Shown: positions 55,047 to 62,889 of the stretch, one piece after another
Layout of the letters: the number at the start of each line of letters is the position of its first letter
How positions within the stretch are numbered: the stretch's first letter is position 1
The notes under the pieces: generated by a model
The model's input: only the letters and a program-made list of their open reading frames with translations
The model's database searches: none
Told to the model about the DNA's origin: nothing
Made by a program: the position numbers and the translations under genes
DNA from: Providencia rettgeri
GTDB taxonomy: Bacteria; Pseudomonadota; Gammaproteobacteria; Enterobacterales; Enterobacteriaceae
Direction of reading: 5' to 3'
Length of the DNA stretch: 64,000 nucleotides
Assembly (NCBI RefSeq): GCF_023205015.1
Contig: NZ_CP096258.1
Location: 2,418,001 to 2,482,000, forward strand

Positions 55047-55913
55047 TCATTTAGGTGTATACCACACAAAATCCGCATGTAAGTGGTCTATTTCTTCCCC
55101 TCTTTCCGAAATAATTAACACTTTCATTGGTTCATCAGGGGCGAGATCTTGCACATGCAAGGGGACACCAATAGCCCTTGTTGCATGGTAGCCACCGGCG
55201 AACAGAAGCGCTGGTGTAGGCGCATTTAATAACGACTCTGCCATACGGCGGTCACGCAGCTGCTGTATAAATGTCATTTTTTCGACTTGTTCAGGCGTCA
55301 GTTCTCCACCATGCGAACTTTCAATTGTTTTGCTGATAAGTTCTTGAACAATAGGTTGAGTAGAATACTGCCCCGTTATCGATGACGGGTTAGCATAGGC
55401 GAAAAGCACCTCTTCTTTATCTAAATTTGCAGACAGTAGTGGATAAGGTGAGCTCAGCAAATGGCGGATTAAAGCCCCATATTGTTCCCAAGGCCAGCCA
55501 GTATTCCAATTTAAGGCAGACTGTAACTTTTCGTCACGAATATAGGGATTACTTTGCATCTGTGCCTGCACACGGCTCACGCCTTTTTGCTGTGAAGGTG
55601 TCAACATCTCAAGTAGGATCGCACCTTGAGGCCGTATTTTAGGCATTTCTTGTGCAAGCCACTGCTCAATTTGGTGGTGATAATGGTTATCATGTTTTTC
55701 GCCCACAATCACGCGTGGAGATTGAGCAAGCTGCTCAATTAATTGCTGAGGTGTTAAAGACTTACCTGTTGCTAAGTCAATAATTTGGTTACTAACTGTT
55801 AGTTGGTTATCTAATTGTACGGTTGTCGGTTCAACTTTTTGTGTACAACCAATAAGAAAGAATAACCCAACCATCAAAGTGGCTATTCGAGAGGTCAATC
55901 TAATTGAAATCAT
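55047..55913 (-). CDS. ChaN/PhuW-type lipoprotein, probably heme binding
   Basis: A 288-residue lipoprotein of the ChaN family (DUF399). The lipoprotein signal ends LFFLIGC with the acylated Cys. The core includes RVIVGEKHDNHYHHQIEQWLA (metal or heme-contacting Glu and His), ILLEMLTPSQQKG and ALLFAGGYHATRAIGVPLH. Campylobacter ChaN binds heme, and the Pseudomonas relative PhuW lies in the heme uptake locus. A strong Fur box lies 40 bp upstream. It probably helps in heme handling at a membrane surface. Confidence 0.85.
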   Translation of the reverse strand: MISIRLTSRIATLMVGLFFLIGCTQKVEPTTVQLDNQLTVSNQIIDLATGKSLTPQQLIEQLAQSPRVIVGEKHDNHYHHQIEQWLAQEMPKIRPQGAILLEMLTPSQQKGVSRVQAQMQSNPYIRDEKLQSALNWNTGWPWEQYGALIRHLLSSPYPLLSANLDKEEVLFAYANPSSITGQYSTQPIVQELISKTIESSHGGELTPEQVEKMTFIQQLRDRRMAESLLNAPTPALLFAGGYHATRAIGVPLHVQDLAPDEPMKVLIISERGEEIDHLHADFVWYTPK

Positions 55914-55952
55914 TATGCTTTCCGTCTTGTGTAGTCAAACCCACAAGATACA

Positions 55953-55971
55953 GATAATGAGAATCATTTTC
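55953..55971 (-). promoter_or_regulatory. Strong Fur box upstream of the ChaN lipoprotein
   Basis: GATAATGAGAATCATTTTC matches 17 of 19 bases of the Fur consensus and lies 40 bp before the start codon. This is the best Fur site in the window and marks the locus as iron regulated. Confidence 0.85.
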
Positions 55972-56031
55972 AATAAAAAAGGCCACTATGAAACCATAGA
56001 AGCCTTTAAAAGAGACTAACTAAATTACCCG

Positions 56032-58311
56032 TTAGAGAGGATTTGTTTGAGCCTCAACAACCGCTAAAGCAACCATATTCACGATACGGCGTACCGACGC
56101 AATTGGTGTCAAAATATGCACAGGTTTCGCAACACCCATCAACACTGGCCCGACAGTCACACCATCAGAGCTAGTCACACGCAGTAAGTTATAACTAATA
56201 CGTGCGGCTTCCATATTTGGCATTATTAATAAATTTGCTGAACCTTTTAATGGGCTATCAGGCATCACATCTTTACGGATAGACTCAATTAATGCGGCAT
56301 CCGCATGCATTTCACCATCAATTTCAAGATGTGGGTCACGGGCTTTGATCATCGACAGCGTATCACGCATTTTTTGTGCTGAAGCACAGTCTGAAGAACC
56401 AAAGCTAGAACGCGATAACAGAGCTACTTTTGGCTCAATACCAAAGCGACGTACTGTATCAGCAGCCATTAATGTGATTTCAGTTAGCTCTTCCGGTGAA
56501 GGGTCTTCATTGACATAAGTATCTGCAATGAATGTATTCCCCGTTGGCAGTAATAATGCGTTCATTGCACCAGCGGTGTGCACACCTTCGCGGAAACCAA
56601 ACAGTTCTTTAACCACTTCGTAGTGTTCGCCATAACTGCCGACAGTACCACAAATCATCCCGTCAGCTTCACCACGTAACACCATGATCCCACCAATTAG
56701 GGTTGGGTTATTAATCACTGCACGGCGCGCCATTTCTTGGGAAACACCACGACGTTTCATGATTTGGTAATATTCTTGCCAATACTCTTTATAACGCGGG
56801 TCATTTTCATTATTGACCACTTCAAAATCTTTACCTAACTCAATATGTAGGCCAAGTTTTTGAATACGCATTTCAATCACACTTGGGCGCCCAACTAAGA
56901 CTGGGAAAGCTAAACCTAAAGAAACCAGCTCTTGAGTGGCATGTAATACACGTTCCTCTTCCCCTTCGGCTAAAACAATGCGTTTTTTCGCAGTCTTCGC
57001 TTGGGAGAAAATTGGCTTCATAAATAAGTTTGTTTTATAAACAAATTGGTTTAATTTTTCGATATAAGCATCGAAATCTTCAATTGGACGTGTTGCTACC
57101 CCTGAGTCCATTGCCGCTTTAGCCACAGCAGGTGCGATTTTAACAATCAAACGTGGATCAAATGGTTTCGGAATAATATATTCAGGGCCAAAGAATAGAT
57201 CTTGGTTGCCATACGCAGAGGCGACTTCTTCGCTTTGCTCTGCCAATGCCAGGTCTGCAATGGCATACACACAAGCCAGTTTCATCTCTTCATTAATCGT
57301 TGTTGCGCCAACGTCTAGCGCACCGCGGAAAATGAATGGGAAACATAACACGTTATTAACCTGATTTGGGTAATCAGAGCGACCGGTACAAATGATGGCA
57401 TCAGGACGAACTTCTTTTGCTAACGGTGGCAAAATTTCGGGCTCAGGGTTAGCCAATGCTAAGATCAGTGGATCTTTTGCCATGGTTTTCACCATTTCTG
57501 GCGTTAAAAGACGAGGCCCCGAACAACCTAAGAAAATATCTGCATTAGGGATCGCATCCGCTAAAGTGCGCTGACCGTTATCGTCAATTGCATACGCGGC
57601 TTTAGTCACATCCATGCGCTCGTCACGGCCTTTATAAATCACCCCTTTTGAATCACAGACAGTGATATGTTCGCGTTTCAACCCTAATGCGACTAATAGA
57701 TTCATACAAGCGATTGATGCTGCCCCTGCGCCAGAAACCACTAGGCGAACATCACCAATCTCTTTTTTGACAATCCGTAACCCATTAATGACAGCGGCAG
57801 TACAGATGATCGCCGTTCCGTGCTGGTCATCATGGAATACAGGGATTTTCATCCGCTCACGGAGTTTTTGTTCAATATAAAAGCATTCTGGTGCTTTGAT
57901 ATCTTCTAAGTTAATACCGCCAAACGTCGGCTCAAGAGATGCTATGATATCCACGAGCTTGTCTGGATCGGTTTCATCAACTTCAATATCAAAGACATCA
58001 ACGCCAGAAAACTTTTTAAATAGTACACCTTTCCCTTCCATGACGGGCTTACCAGCCAATGCACCGATATTCCCTAACCCAAGGACAGCAGTACCATTAG
58101 ACACCACCCCGACAAGGTTACCTTTAGCGGTGTAACGATAAGCTTTAAGTGGGTCATCTGCAATTTCAAGACATGGCACTGCAACACCTGGTGAATATGC
58201 TAATGCGAGGTCTCTCTGGGTTGTTAGGGGTTTAGTTGGGGTAACCGTAATTTTCCCAGGATGTGGAAACTCATGAAAATCAAGAGCACTTTGTTTTAAT
58301 TTATCATCCAT
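56032..58311 (-). CDS. maeB: NADP-dependent malic enzyme MaeB
   Basis: A 759-residue two-domain protein, the E. coli length. The N-terminal malic enzyme domain (about 1-425) has YSPGVAVPCLEIADDP, GNIGALAGKPVMEGKGVLFKKF and the cofactor motif VVSGAGAASIACMN. The C-terminal phosphotransacetylase-like domain (about 428-759) has GMICGTVGSYGEHYEVV and LIMPNMEAARISYNLL and works as a regulatory domain. It decarboxylates malate to pyruvate, making NADPH. The ATG at 58311 follows an AAAGGA ribosome site. Confidence 0.97.
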   Translation of the reverse strand: MDDKLKQSALDFHEFPHPGKITVTPTKPLTTQRDLALAYSPGVAVPCLEIADDPLKAYRYTAKGNLVGVVSNGTAVLGLGNIGALAGKPVMEGKGVLFKKFSGVDVFDIEVDETDPDKLVDIIASLEPTFGGINLEDIKAPECFYIEQKLRERMKIPVFHDDQHGTAIICTAAVINGLRIVKKEIGDVRLVVSGAGAASIACMNLLVALGLKREHITVCDSKGVIYKGRDERMDVTKAAYAIDDNGQRTLADAIPNADIFLGCSGPRLLTPEMVKTMAKDPLILALANPEPEILPPLAKEVRPDAIICTGRSDYPNQVNNVLCFPFIFRGALDVGATTINEEMKLACVYAIADLALAEQSEEVASAYGNQDLFFGPEYIIPKPFDPRLIVKIAPAVAKAAMDSGVATRPIEDFDAYIEKLNQFVYKTNLFMKPIFSQAKTAKKRIVLAEGEEERVLHATQELVSLGLAFPVLVGRPSVIEMRIQKLGLHIELGKDFEVVNNENDPRYKEYWQEYYQIMKRRGVSQEMARRAVINNPTLIGGIMVLRGEADGMICGTVGSYGEHYEVVKELFGFREGVHTAGAMNALLLPTGNTFIADTYVNEDPSPEELTEITLMAADTVRRFGIEPKVALLSRSSFGSSDCASAQKMRDTLSMIKARDPHLEIDGEMHADAALIESIRKDVMPDSPLKGSANLLIMPNMEAARISYNLLRVTSSDGVTVGPVLMGVAKPVHILTPIASVRRIVNMVALAVVEAQTNPL

Positions 58312-58833
58312 CGTCAAGTCCTTTCAATATAAGTAAGGTAAGAGCGATAACAGTATAAACACATCTCACTAGCAAATCATGATCATACCTGCAATTTCCA
58401 GAAAAATCTTTCAGTTACAGCCTTTCAGCGACAATAGAGTTAGCCCACTATTAGAGTAAAACGTAATCACTTTAATTATTTTTCATGCTATCGCTATATC
58501 TTTTTAATTTATCGTTAATTTCATGATGGTAATATATATAAATAATTAATTACCTAACAACACTGTGTAATTCCGTTTTAAAATCACCCCCTTAATATTA
58601 ATTTAAATATTAGATATGAATTTCCTTATTTTAATGTATTATCGACAAACGCCTTACTTTACCAATATGGCTATAGGAATTAATTAAATAAGTAATATTA
58701 ATAATATAGCACACTAGTTTTATAATTATTAATATACCAATTAAACATAATGAATATATTGAAATCAAATTATCTATTTTATAGGAATACCTAAATAGGC
58801 TTTGGCGTTTGAGACATAAAAAAGGAACCCTCT
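58312..58833. other. Gene-free AT-rich region between maeB and the NarP-like gene
   Basis: Divergent promoters for maeB and the regulator should be here. The sequence is extremely AT-rich. I saw no ORF, terminator or clear operator. Confidence 0.45.
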
Positions 58834-59454
58834 ATGTCTAAATATACAGTAATGATTATTGATGAGCACCCGATTATACGCTTGGGATTGCGTCAGCTCA
58901 TAAATACTGATACACACTTTAGTATTACAGCTGAGTGCGCTTGTTGTTACGAAGCCCTCAGTATAGCAAGGCACCTACAACCTAATCTCATTATCATCGA
59001 TACCAATATTCAAGGTATTAAAACATTTGAAACCATGCGATTACTTCGCAAACACTGCAATGATAGTTACTTACTAGTGTTATCGGCTTCAACAATTAAA
59101 ACAGATATATATGGTGCTATTGATGCTGGTGCACAAGGTTATTTATTGAAAAGCAGTGAACTTGACATGTTATTTTATAGCATGAAAAAGGCTTCTAGAG
59201 GGCAATTGGTTTTTAGTGAAAAAATATATCAACATCTTATTTCACGTCATAATTATAATGACCCGCTATCAGCACTGACGAAACGAGAATCTGAAATTTT
59301 ACATGAAATGGCTGTGGGCTTAAAAAACCGTGAAATATCTAATTTACTTTTTATTTCAGAGGAAACCGTTAAAGTTCATATTCGAAATATTCTTAAAAAG
59401 TTACGCGTTCGCTCTCGTCTCGAAGCTAGCTTAATTTATATGCGGTCAAGATAA
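58834..59454 (+). CDS. NarL/NarP-family response regulator
   Basis: A 206-residue two-domain regulator. The receiver domain (about 1-120) has the acidic pair D10-E11 and phospho-acceptor D56 (LIIIDTNIQG), with the conserved Lys in GYLLKSS. The LuxR-type helix-turn-helix (about 142-200) reads LTKRESEILHEMAVGLKNREISNLLFISEETVKVHIRNILKKL. It resembles E. coli NarP (215 aa) more than NarL. No sensor kinase gene is adjacent. In E. coli this region (near yffB-dapE) carries the kinase gene narQ, so a functional link with nitrate/nitrite sensing is plausible but untested. Confidence 0.85.
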   Translation: MSKYTVMIIDEHPIIRLGLRQLINTDTHFSITAECACCYEALSIARHLQPNLIIIDTNIQGIKTFETMRLLRKHCNDSYLLVLSASTIKTDIYGAIDAGAQGYLLKSSELDMLFYSMKKASRGQLVFSEKIYQHLISRHNYNDPLSALTKRESEILHEMAVGLKNREISNLLFISEETVKVHIRNILKKLRVRSRLEASLIYMRSR

Positions 59455-59599
59455 TTTTGTCTAATATACTAATTGTCGAGGTTAAATCATATAGATTTTA
59501 ATTATAAGGTTATTATATATTTCTCAAGTTTGGGCTAGATCCCAAGTGATTTTTGCCTCATTATGTAAGAGTTATCGCTAGTTTTTTGAGGAAAATCAT

Positions 59600-59971
59600 A
59601 TGCCCAACACACCTAATGCGCCTTATATTATGTACGGAATTAAAAACTGTGACACCATTAAAAAAGCACGCCGTTACTTAGAAGACAATGGCATTAACTA
59701 TCAATTTCATGATTATCGCGTTGATGGTATTAGCGATGAATTACTTTCTACTTTTATGAAACATATTGATTGGGAAGTGTTAGTCAATAAGCGAGGAACA
59801 ACGTGGCGTAAACTGACTGATGATGAAAAAAATGCAGTTGTTGACGCAGACAGTGCAAAAAAAGTACTACTTGCAGAGCCTGCCATGATCAAAAGGCCCG
59901 TACTTGTTTCGCCAGATAACCAATACTTAGTTGGGTTTAACGCTAATGACTACCAAAACTTCATTCGATGA
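59600..59971 (+). CDS. yffB: ArsC/Spx-family protein YffB
   Basis: A 123-residue thioredoxin-fold protein (E. coli YffB 118 aa). The single active Cys is C17 (YGIKNCDTIKKARRYLE), and VLVNKRGTTWRKL and IKRPVLV are typical. It resembles arsenate reductases but lacks known arsenate activity; a glutathione-linked thiol role is suggested for the family. It starts after a TGAGGAAAA ribosome site and sits 10 bp upstream of dapE, the E. coli pair. Confidence 0.93.
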   Translation: MPNTPNAPYIMYGIKNCDTIKKARRYLEDNGINYQFHDYRVDGISDELLSTFMKHIDWEVLVNKRGTTWRKLTDDEKNAVVDADSAKKVLLAEPAMIKRPVLVSPDNQYLVGFNANDYQNFIR

Positions 59972-59981
59972 ACAGGTAAAT

Positions 59982-61115
59982 ATGATGGATTGCCCCGTTA
60001 TTCAGCTTGCCAAAGAATTAATTACTCGCCCTTCTATCAGCCCTGATGACCAAGGCTGCCAAGCAATACTGACCGAGCGCTTAAACCAACTTGGTTTTAC
60101 TGTTGAACCCATGCATTTTGGTGACACATTGAATTTTTGGGCACACCGAGGTACTCAGGGGCCAACCCTTGCATTCGCAGGTCATACCGATGTTGTGCCG
60201 GCAGGCAATAGCGAAAATTGGCAGACGCCACCGTTTACCCCAACAATTATTAATCAACATTTGTATGGCCGTGGTGCTGCTGATATGAAAGGCTCAGTCG
60301 CAGCAATGGTTGTCGCTGCAGAGCGCTTTGTTAAGAAACACCCTCATCATCAGGGAAGATTGGCATTTTTAATCACATCTGATGAAGAAGCAGCTGCGTT
60401 GGATGGCACAGTTAAAGTTGTTGAAACATTAATGGCACGTAATGAGCGCGTTGATTACTGTTTAGTCGGTGAGCCGTCAAGCCAATCGCAATTAGGCGAC
60501 ATCATAAAGAATGGACGAAGAGGCTCAATTACCGCAAATTTAACTATTTTGGGTACACAGGGACACGTTGCCTATCCACATTTAGCGGACAACCCGGTGC
60601 ACCGCTCAACCGCTTTTTTGCAAGAGCTCACCTCAACTATCTGGGATAACGGCAATGAGTTCTTCCCTGCCACCACCATGCAAATTGCCAATATTCATGC
60701 AGGTACTGGGGCAAGTAATGTGATCCCTGGTGAGTTATTTGTTCAATTTAATTTTCGTTTCAGCACAGAATTGACTGACACACAGATACGTGACAGGGTC
60801 ACTAATATGTTAGACCGCCATGGCCTTACATACAAAGTTGAATGGTCATTATCTGGGCAGCCATTTTTGACTGAAAAACAAGAGCTTGTCACTGCAACTC
60901 TGCAAGCAGTTCATGAACTGACAGGTCTTAACGCAGAGCTATCAACAAGTGGTGGAACTTCGGATGGCCGTTTTATCGCCCAAATGGGAACTCAAGTGAT
61001 TGAGCTTGGCCCATTGAATGCCACCATTCATAAAGTTGATGAATGCGTTAGCGTCAAAGACTTGCAACAACTGGCTTTAATTTATGAACGGGTCATGGAG
61101 TTATTGTTATTATGA
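59982..61115 (+). CDS. dapE: Succinyl-diaminopimelate desuccinylase
   Basis: A 377-residue M20 metallohydrolase (E. coli 375 aa). Zinc-site residues lie in AFAGHTDVVPAG, GRGAADMKGSVAAM, ITSDEEAAALDGT and a late NATIHKVDECV. It removes succinate from N-succinyl-LL-diaminopimelate in lysine and peptidoglycan synthesis. The frame opens within yffB; the ATG at 59982 follows ACAGGTAAAT, and a second ATG at 59985 is equally likely. It overlaps the next gene by 4 bp. Confidence 0.96.
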   Translation: MMDCPVIQLAKELITRPSISPDDQGCQAILTERLNQLGFTVEPMHFGDTLNFWAHRGTQGPTLAFAGHTDVVPAGNSENWQTPPFTPTIINQHLYGRGAADMKGSVAAMVVAAERFVKKHPHHQGRLAFLITSDEEAAALDGTVKVVETLMARNERVDYCLVGEPSSQSQLGDIIKNGRRGSITANLTILGTQGHVAYPHLADNPVHRSTAFLQELTSTIWDNGNEFFPATTMQIANIHAGTGASNVIPGELFVQFNFRFSTELTDTQIRDRVTNMLDRHGLTYKVEWSLSGQPFLTEKQELVTATLQAVHELTGLNAELSTSGGTSDGRFIAQMGTQVIELGPLNATIHKVDECVSVKDLQQLALIYERVMELLLL

Positions 61116-61780
61116 TCACCATCGCAATGTTAACGGGCCGTTCAACTGACCACTTAGTGACGCTTGGCGGCTCTCACCGCCTACAGTTTAATGCCACCAA
61201 AGCATTTTTAGCCATGCAACAAGCGGCGGCAAAAGCGGGTTTCAAGTTACAATCAGCAAGTGCATTTCGTGATTTTTCACGTCAACAGTTAATTTGGAAT
61301 GAAAAATTCACCGGCCTCCGCCCTGTTCTTGATGCACAGAGCCAACCTCTAGATATTACAGCCCTTTCTGAAGGTGAGCTTTGTGAGGCGATTTTGCATT
61401 GGTCTGCCTTACCCGGTGCAAGCCGTCATCATTGGGGAACCGAAATAGACGTGTATGATCCTTTACGTATCCCTGCAGGGCAAACATTGCAGTTAGAACC
61501 TTGGGAGTATGAAACTGGCGGCTACCTTGCTGAACTAAATCACTGGCTCACGGATAATATGGCAACATTTGATTTTTATCGCCCTTTTACTGCCAAAAAT
61601 GCAGGGGTCGCCTATGAACCTTGGCATATTAGCTACTGGCCGTTATCCCATGAAGCTGAACAGCTATTGACGCCAGAAGTGATTAGGCAAGTTCTAGAAC
61701 AAGAGGATATTTGCGGGAAAAACTGGTTAAACAGTAACTTAGATTATGTATTCGAACGCTATATTAGAGTTCCTGAATAA
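61112..61780 (+). CDS. M15 family D-Ala-D-Ala carboxypeptidase-like protein
   Basis: A 222-residue protein of the VanY/M15B family. Both zinc motifs are seen: SRHHWGTEIDVYDP (SxHxxGxxxD) and YEPWHISYWPL (ExWH). There is no signal peptide or membrane anchor, which is unusual for a wall peptidase; it may act on cytosolic muropeptides or reach the wall another way. It overlaps dapE by 4 bp (ATGA-type), so it is translationally coupled to diaminopimelate synthesis. A terminator follows. Confidence 0.88.
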   Translation: MITIAMLTGRSTDHLVTLGGSHRLQFNATKAFLAMQQAAAKAGFKLQSASAFRDFSRQQLIWNEKFTGLRPVLDAQSQPLDITALSEGELCEAILHWSALPGASRHHWGTEIDVYDPLRIPAGQTLQLEPWEYETGGYLAELNHWLTDNMATFDFYRPFTAKNAGVAYEPWHISYWPLSHEAEQLLTPEVIRQVLEQEDICGKNWLNSNLDYVFERYIRVPE

Positions 61781-61810
61781 CCCCAAAGTTAGCAAAGCAA
61801 CTTCTATCAC

Positions 61811-61850
61811 GCCTCATAGACTACATGACATAATTTATGAGGCTTTTTTA
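61811..61850 (+). terminator. Rho-independent terminator of yffB-dapE-M15
   Basis: GCCTCATA pairs with TATGAGGC over a 17-base loop, followed by six T. It overlaps the 3' end of the convergent ybaN-like gene. Confidence 0.8.
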
Positions 61851-62227
61851 TTTTTAGTCGAAATTTGTTCATCAACAACGGGAAGTCGATACATAAAAAT
61901 AAGCAGCCAACACAACAGTGCCAATAAGCCAATTTTTAACCATACATAACTAACAACCCAGATTGATAATGAAAAAGTGAGTATTATCAATATAATTGCT
62001 TTGGGTTTTGCCCCTTTAGGTAGCCCTCTGTGCTTTTGCCAATGACGGATATACCCCCCAAACCAAGAGCGGTATAATAACCAATGATGAAAGCGTGGAG
62101 ATGAACGAGAAAAGCACCATGCCGCCAGCAATAAGAAAGGCGTAGTCGGCAAAACCGGCAGAACGACGCCGGCAAATGCCAGCGCAACAGCTAACCACCC
62201 AATAACAATGAGGAACAATTTTTTCAA
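61835..62227 (-). CDS. DUF454 family inner membrane protein (YbaN-like)
   Basis: A 130-residue protein with about four membrane helices. The N-terminal FLIVIGWLAVALAFAGVVLPVLPTTPFLLLAAWCFSRSSPRFHHWL is the DUF454 signature of E. coli YbaN. Function unknown. The start is TTG at 62227, supported by a very strong AGGAGGAG ribosome site. It is convergent with the M15 peptidase gene, and its 3' end lies inside that gene's terminator. Confidence 0.85.
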   Translation of the reverse strand: MKKLFLIVIGWLAVALAFAGVVLPVLPTTPFLLLAAWCFSRSSPRFHHWLLYRSWFGGYIRHWQKHRGLPKGAKPKAIILIILTFSLSIWVVSYVWLKIGLLALLCWLLIFMYRLPVVDEQISTKNKKAS

Positions 62228-62377
62228 AATTACTCCTCCTCTCTAATAGATAAATTAAATGGTAAAAACCGCATAAAATTTGTGGTAACTCATAATAATA
62301 TCAATGGTATACTCTAATGGTAAACACGCTTAATGAAAAGTCGCTTTTGCCTGTTGGAATGATTATTACTAGCAATG

Positions 62378-62679
62378 ACTAGGGTAACTAAGCGATATCA
62401 ACGCACAGACAGCTCAAAGAATGGCTCTATCAACCCATTCTAAATTATTTGAGTTGTATGAAGGCGATGAGTGAGGGCATCCCTAGGAGCATACAAAAGT
62501 ATGTAACTAGGGTAACTGAACGATATCAACGCACAGACAGCTCAAAGAATGGCTCTATCAACCCATTCTAAATTATTTGAGTTGTATGAAGGCGATGAGT
62601 GAGGGCATCCCTAGGAGCATACAAAAGTATGTGACTAGGGTAACTGAACGATATCAACGCACAGACAGCTCAAAGAATG
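62378..62679. repeat. 128-bp tandem repeat of a hairpin element (about 2.3 copies)
   Basis: The motif ACTAGGGTAACT recurs at 62378, 62506 and 62634, exactly 128 bp apart. Each full unit contains a nested imperfect palindrome: outer arms TTTGAGTTGT (62448, 62576) and ACAGCTCAAA (62537, 62665), and inner arms CCCTAG-x3-CATAC and GTATG-x3-CTAGGG. The copies differ by only a few bases. The element lies between ybaN and ypfN and ends 18 bp before the ypfN start. It looks like a dispersed intergenic repeat duplicated in tandem. Confidence 0.85.
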
Positions 62680-62697
62680 ACGAATGGAAGGTAATGT

Positions 62698-62889
62698 ATG
62701 CAATGGTTAGCAGACTACTGGTGGATAATCATACTATTGTTAGTGGGGCTTATCTGGAATTCAGTCAAAGAAATGATGAAATTGGATCCCAAAAAGTTTT
62801 TAGATGACAAACCAGAGATCCCCCCACATCAAGATAATAACCACCTTTGGGATGATGAAGACGATTGGCCTAAAGACAAGAAGAAATAA
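62698..62889 (+). CDS. ypfN: UPF0370 small membrane protein YpfN
   Basis: A 63-residue protein aligned with E. coli YpfN (66 aa). One N-terminal membrane helix (YWWIIILLLVGLIWNSV) is followed by KKFLDDKPEIPPHQDNNHLWDDEDDWPKDKKK, the acidic family tail. The ribosome site GGAAGGT is 7 bp before the ATG. Function unknown. It keeps the E. coli dapE-ypfN neighbourhood, but the 128-bp repeat now lies directly upstream. Its last 20 bp overlap the convergent tmcA. Confidence 0.9.
   Translation: MQWLADYWWIIILLLVGLIWNSVKEMMKLDPKKFLDDKPEIPPHQDNNHLWDDEDDWPKDKKK

Noticed and set aside
62378..62679. CRISPR array
   Set aside because: The unit is 128 bp with no unique spacers; it is a plain tandem repeat.
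62577..62807. Plus-strand ORF of 76 codons across the repeat and ypfN
   Set aside because: Most of it is the 128-bp repeat; the rest is ypfN in another frame.
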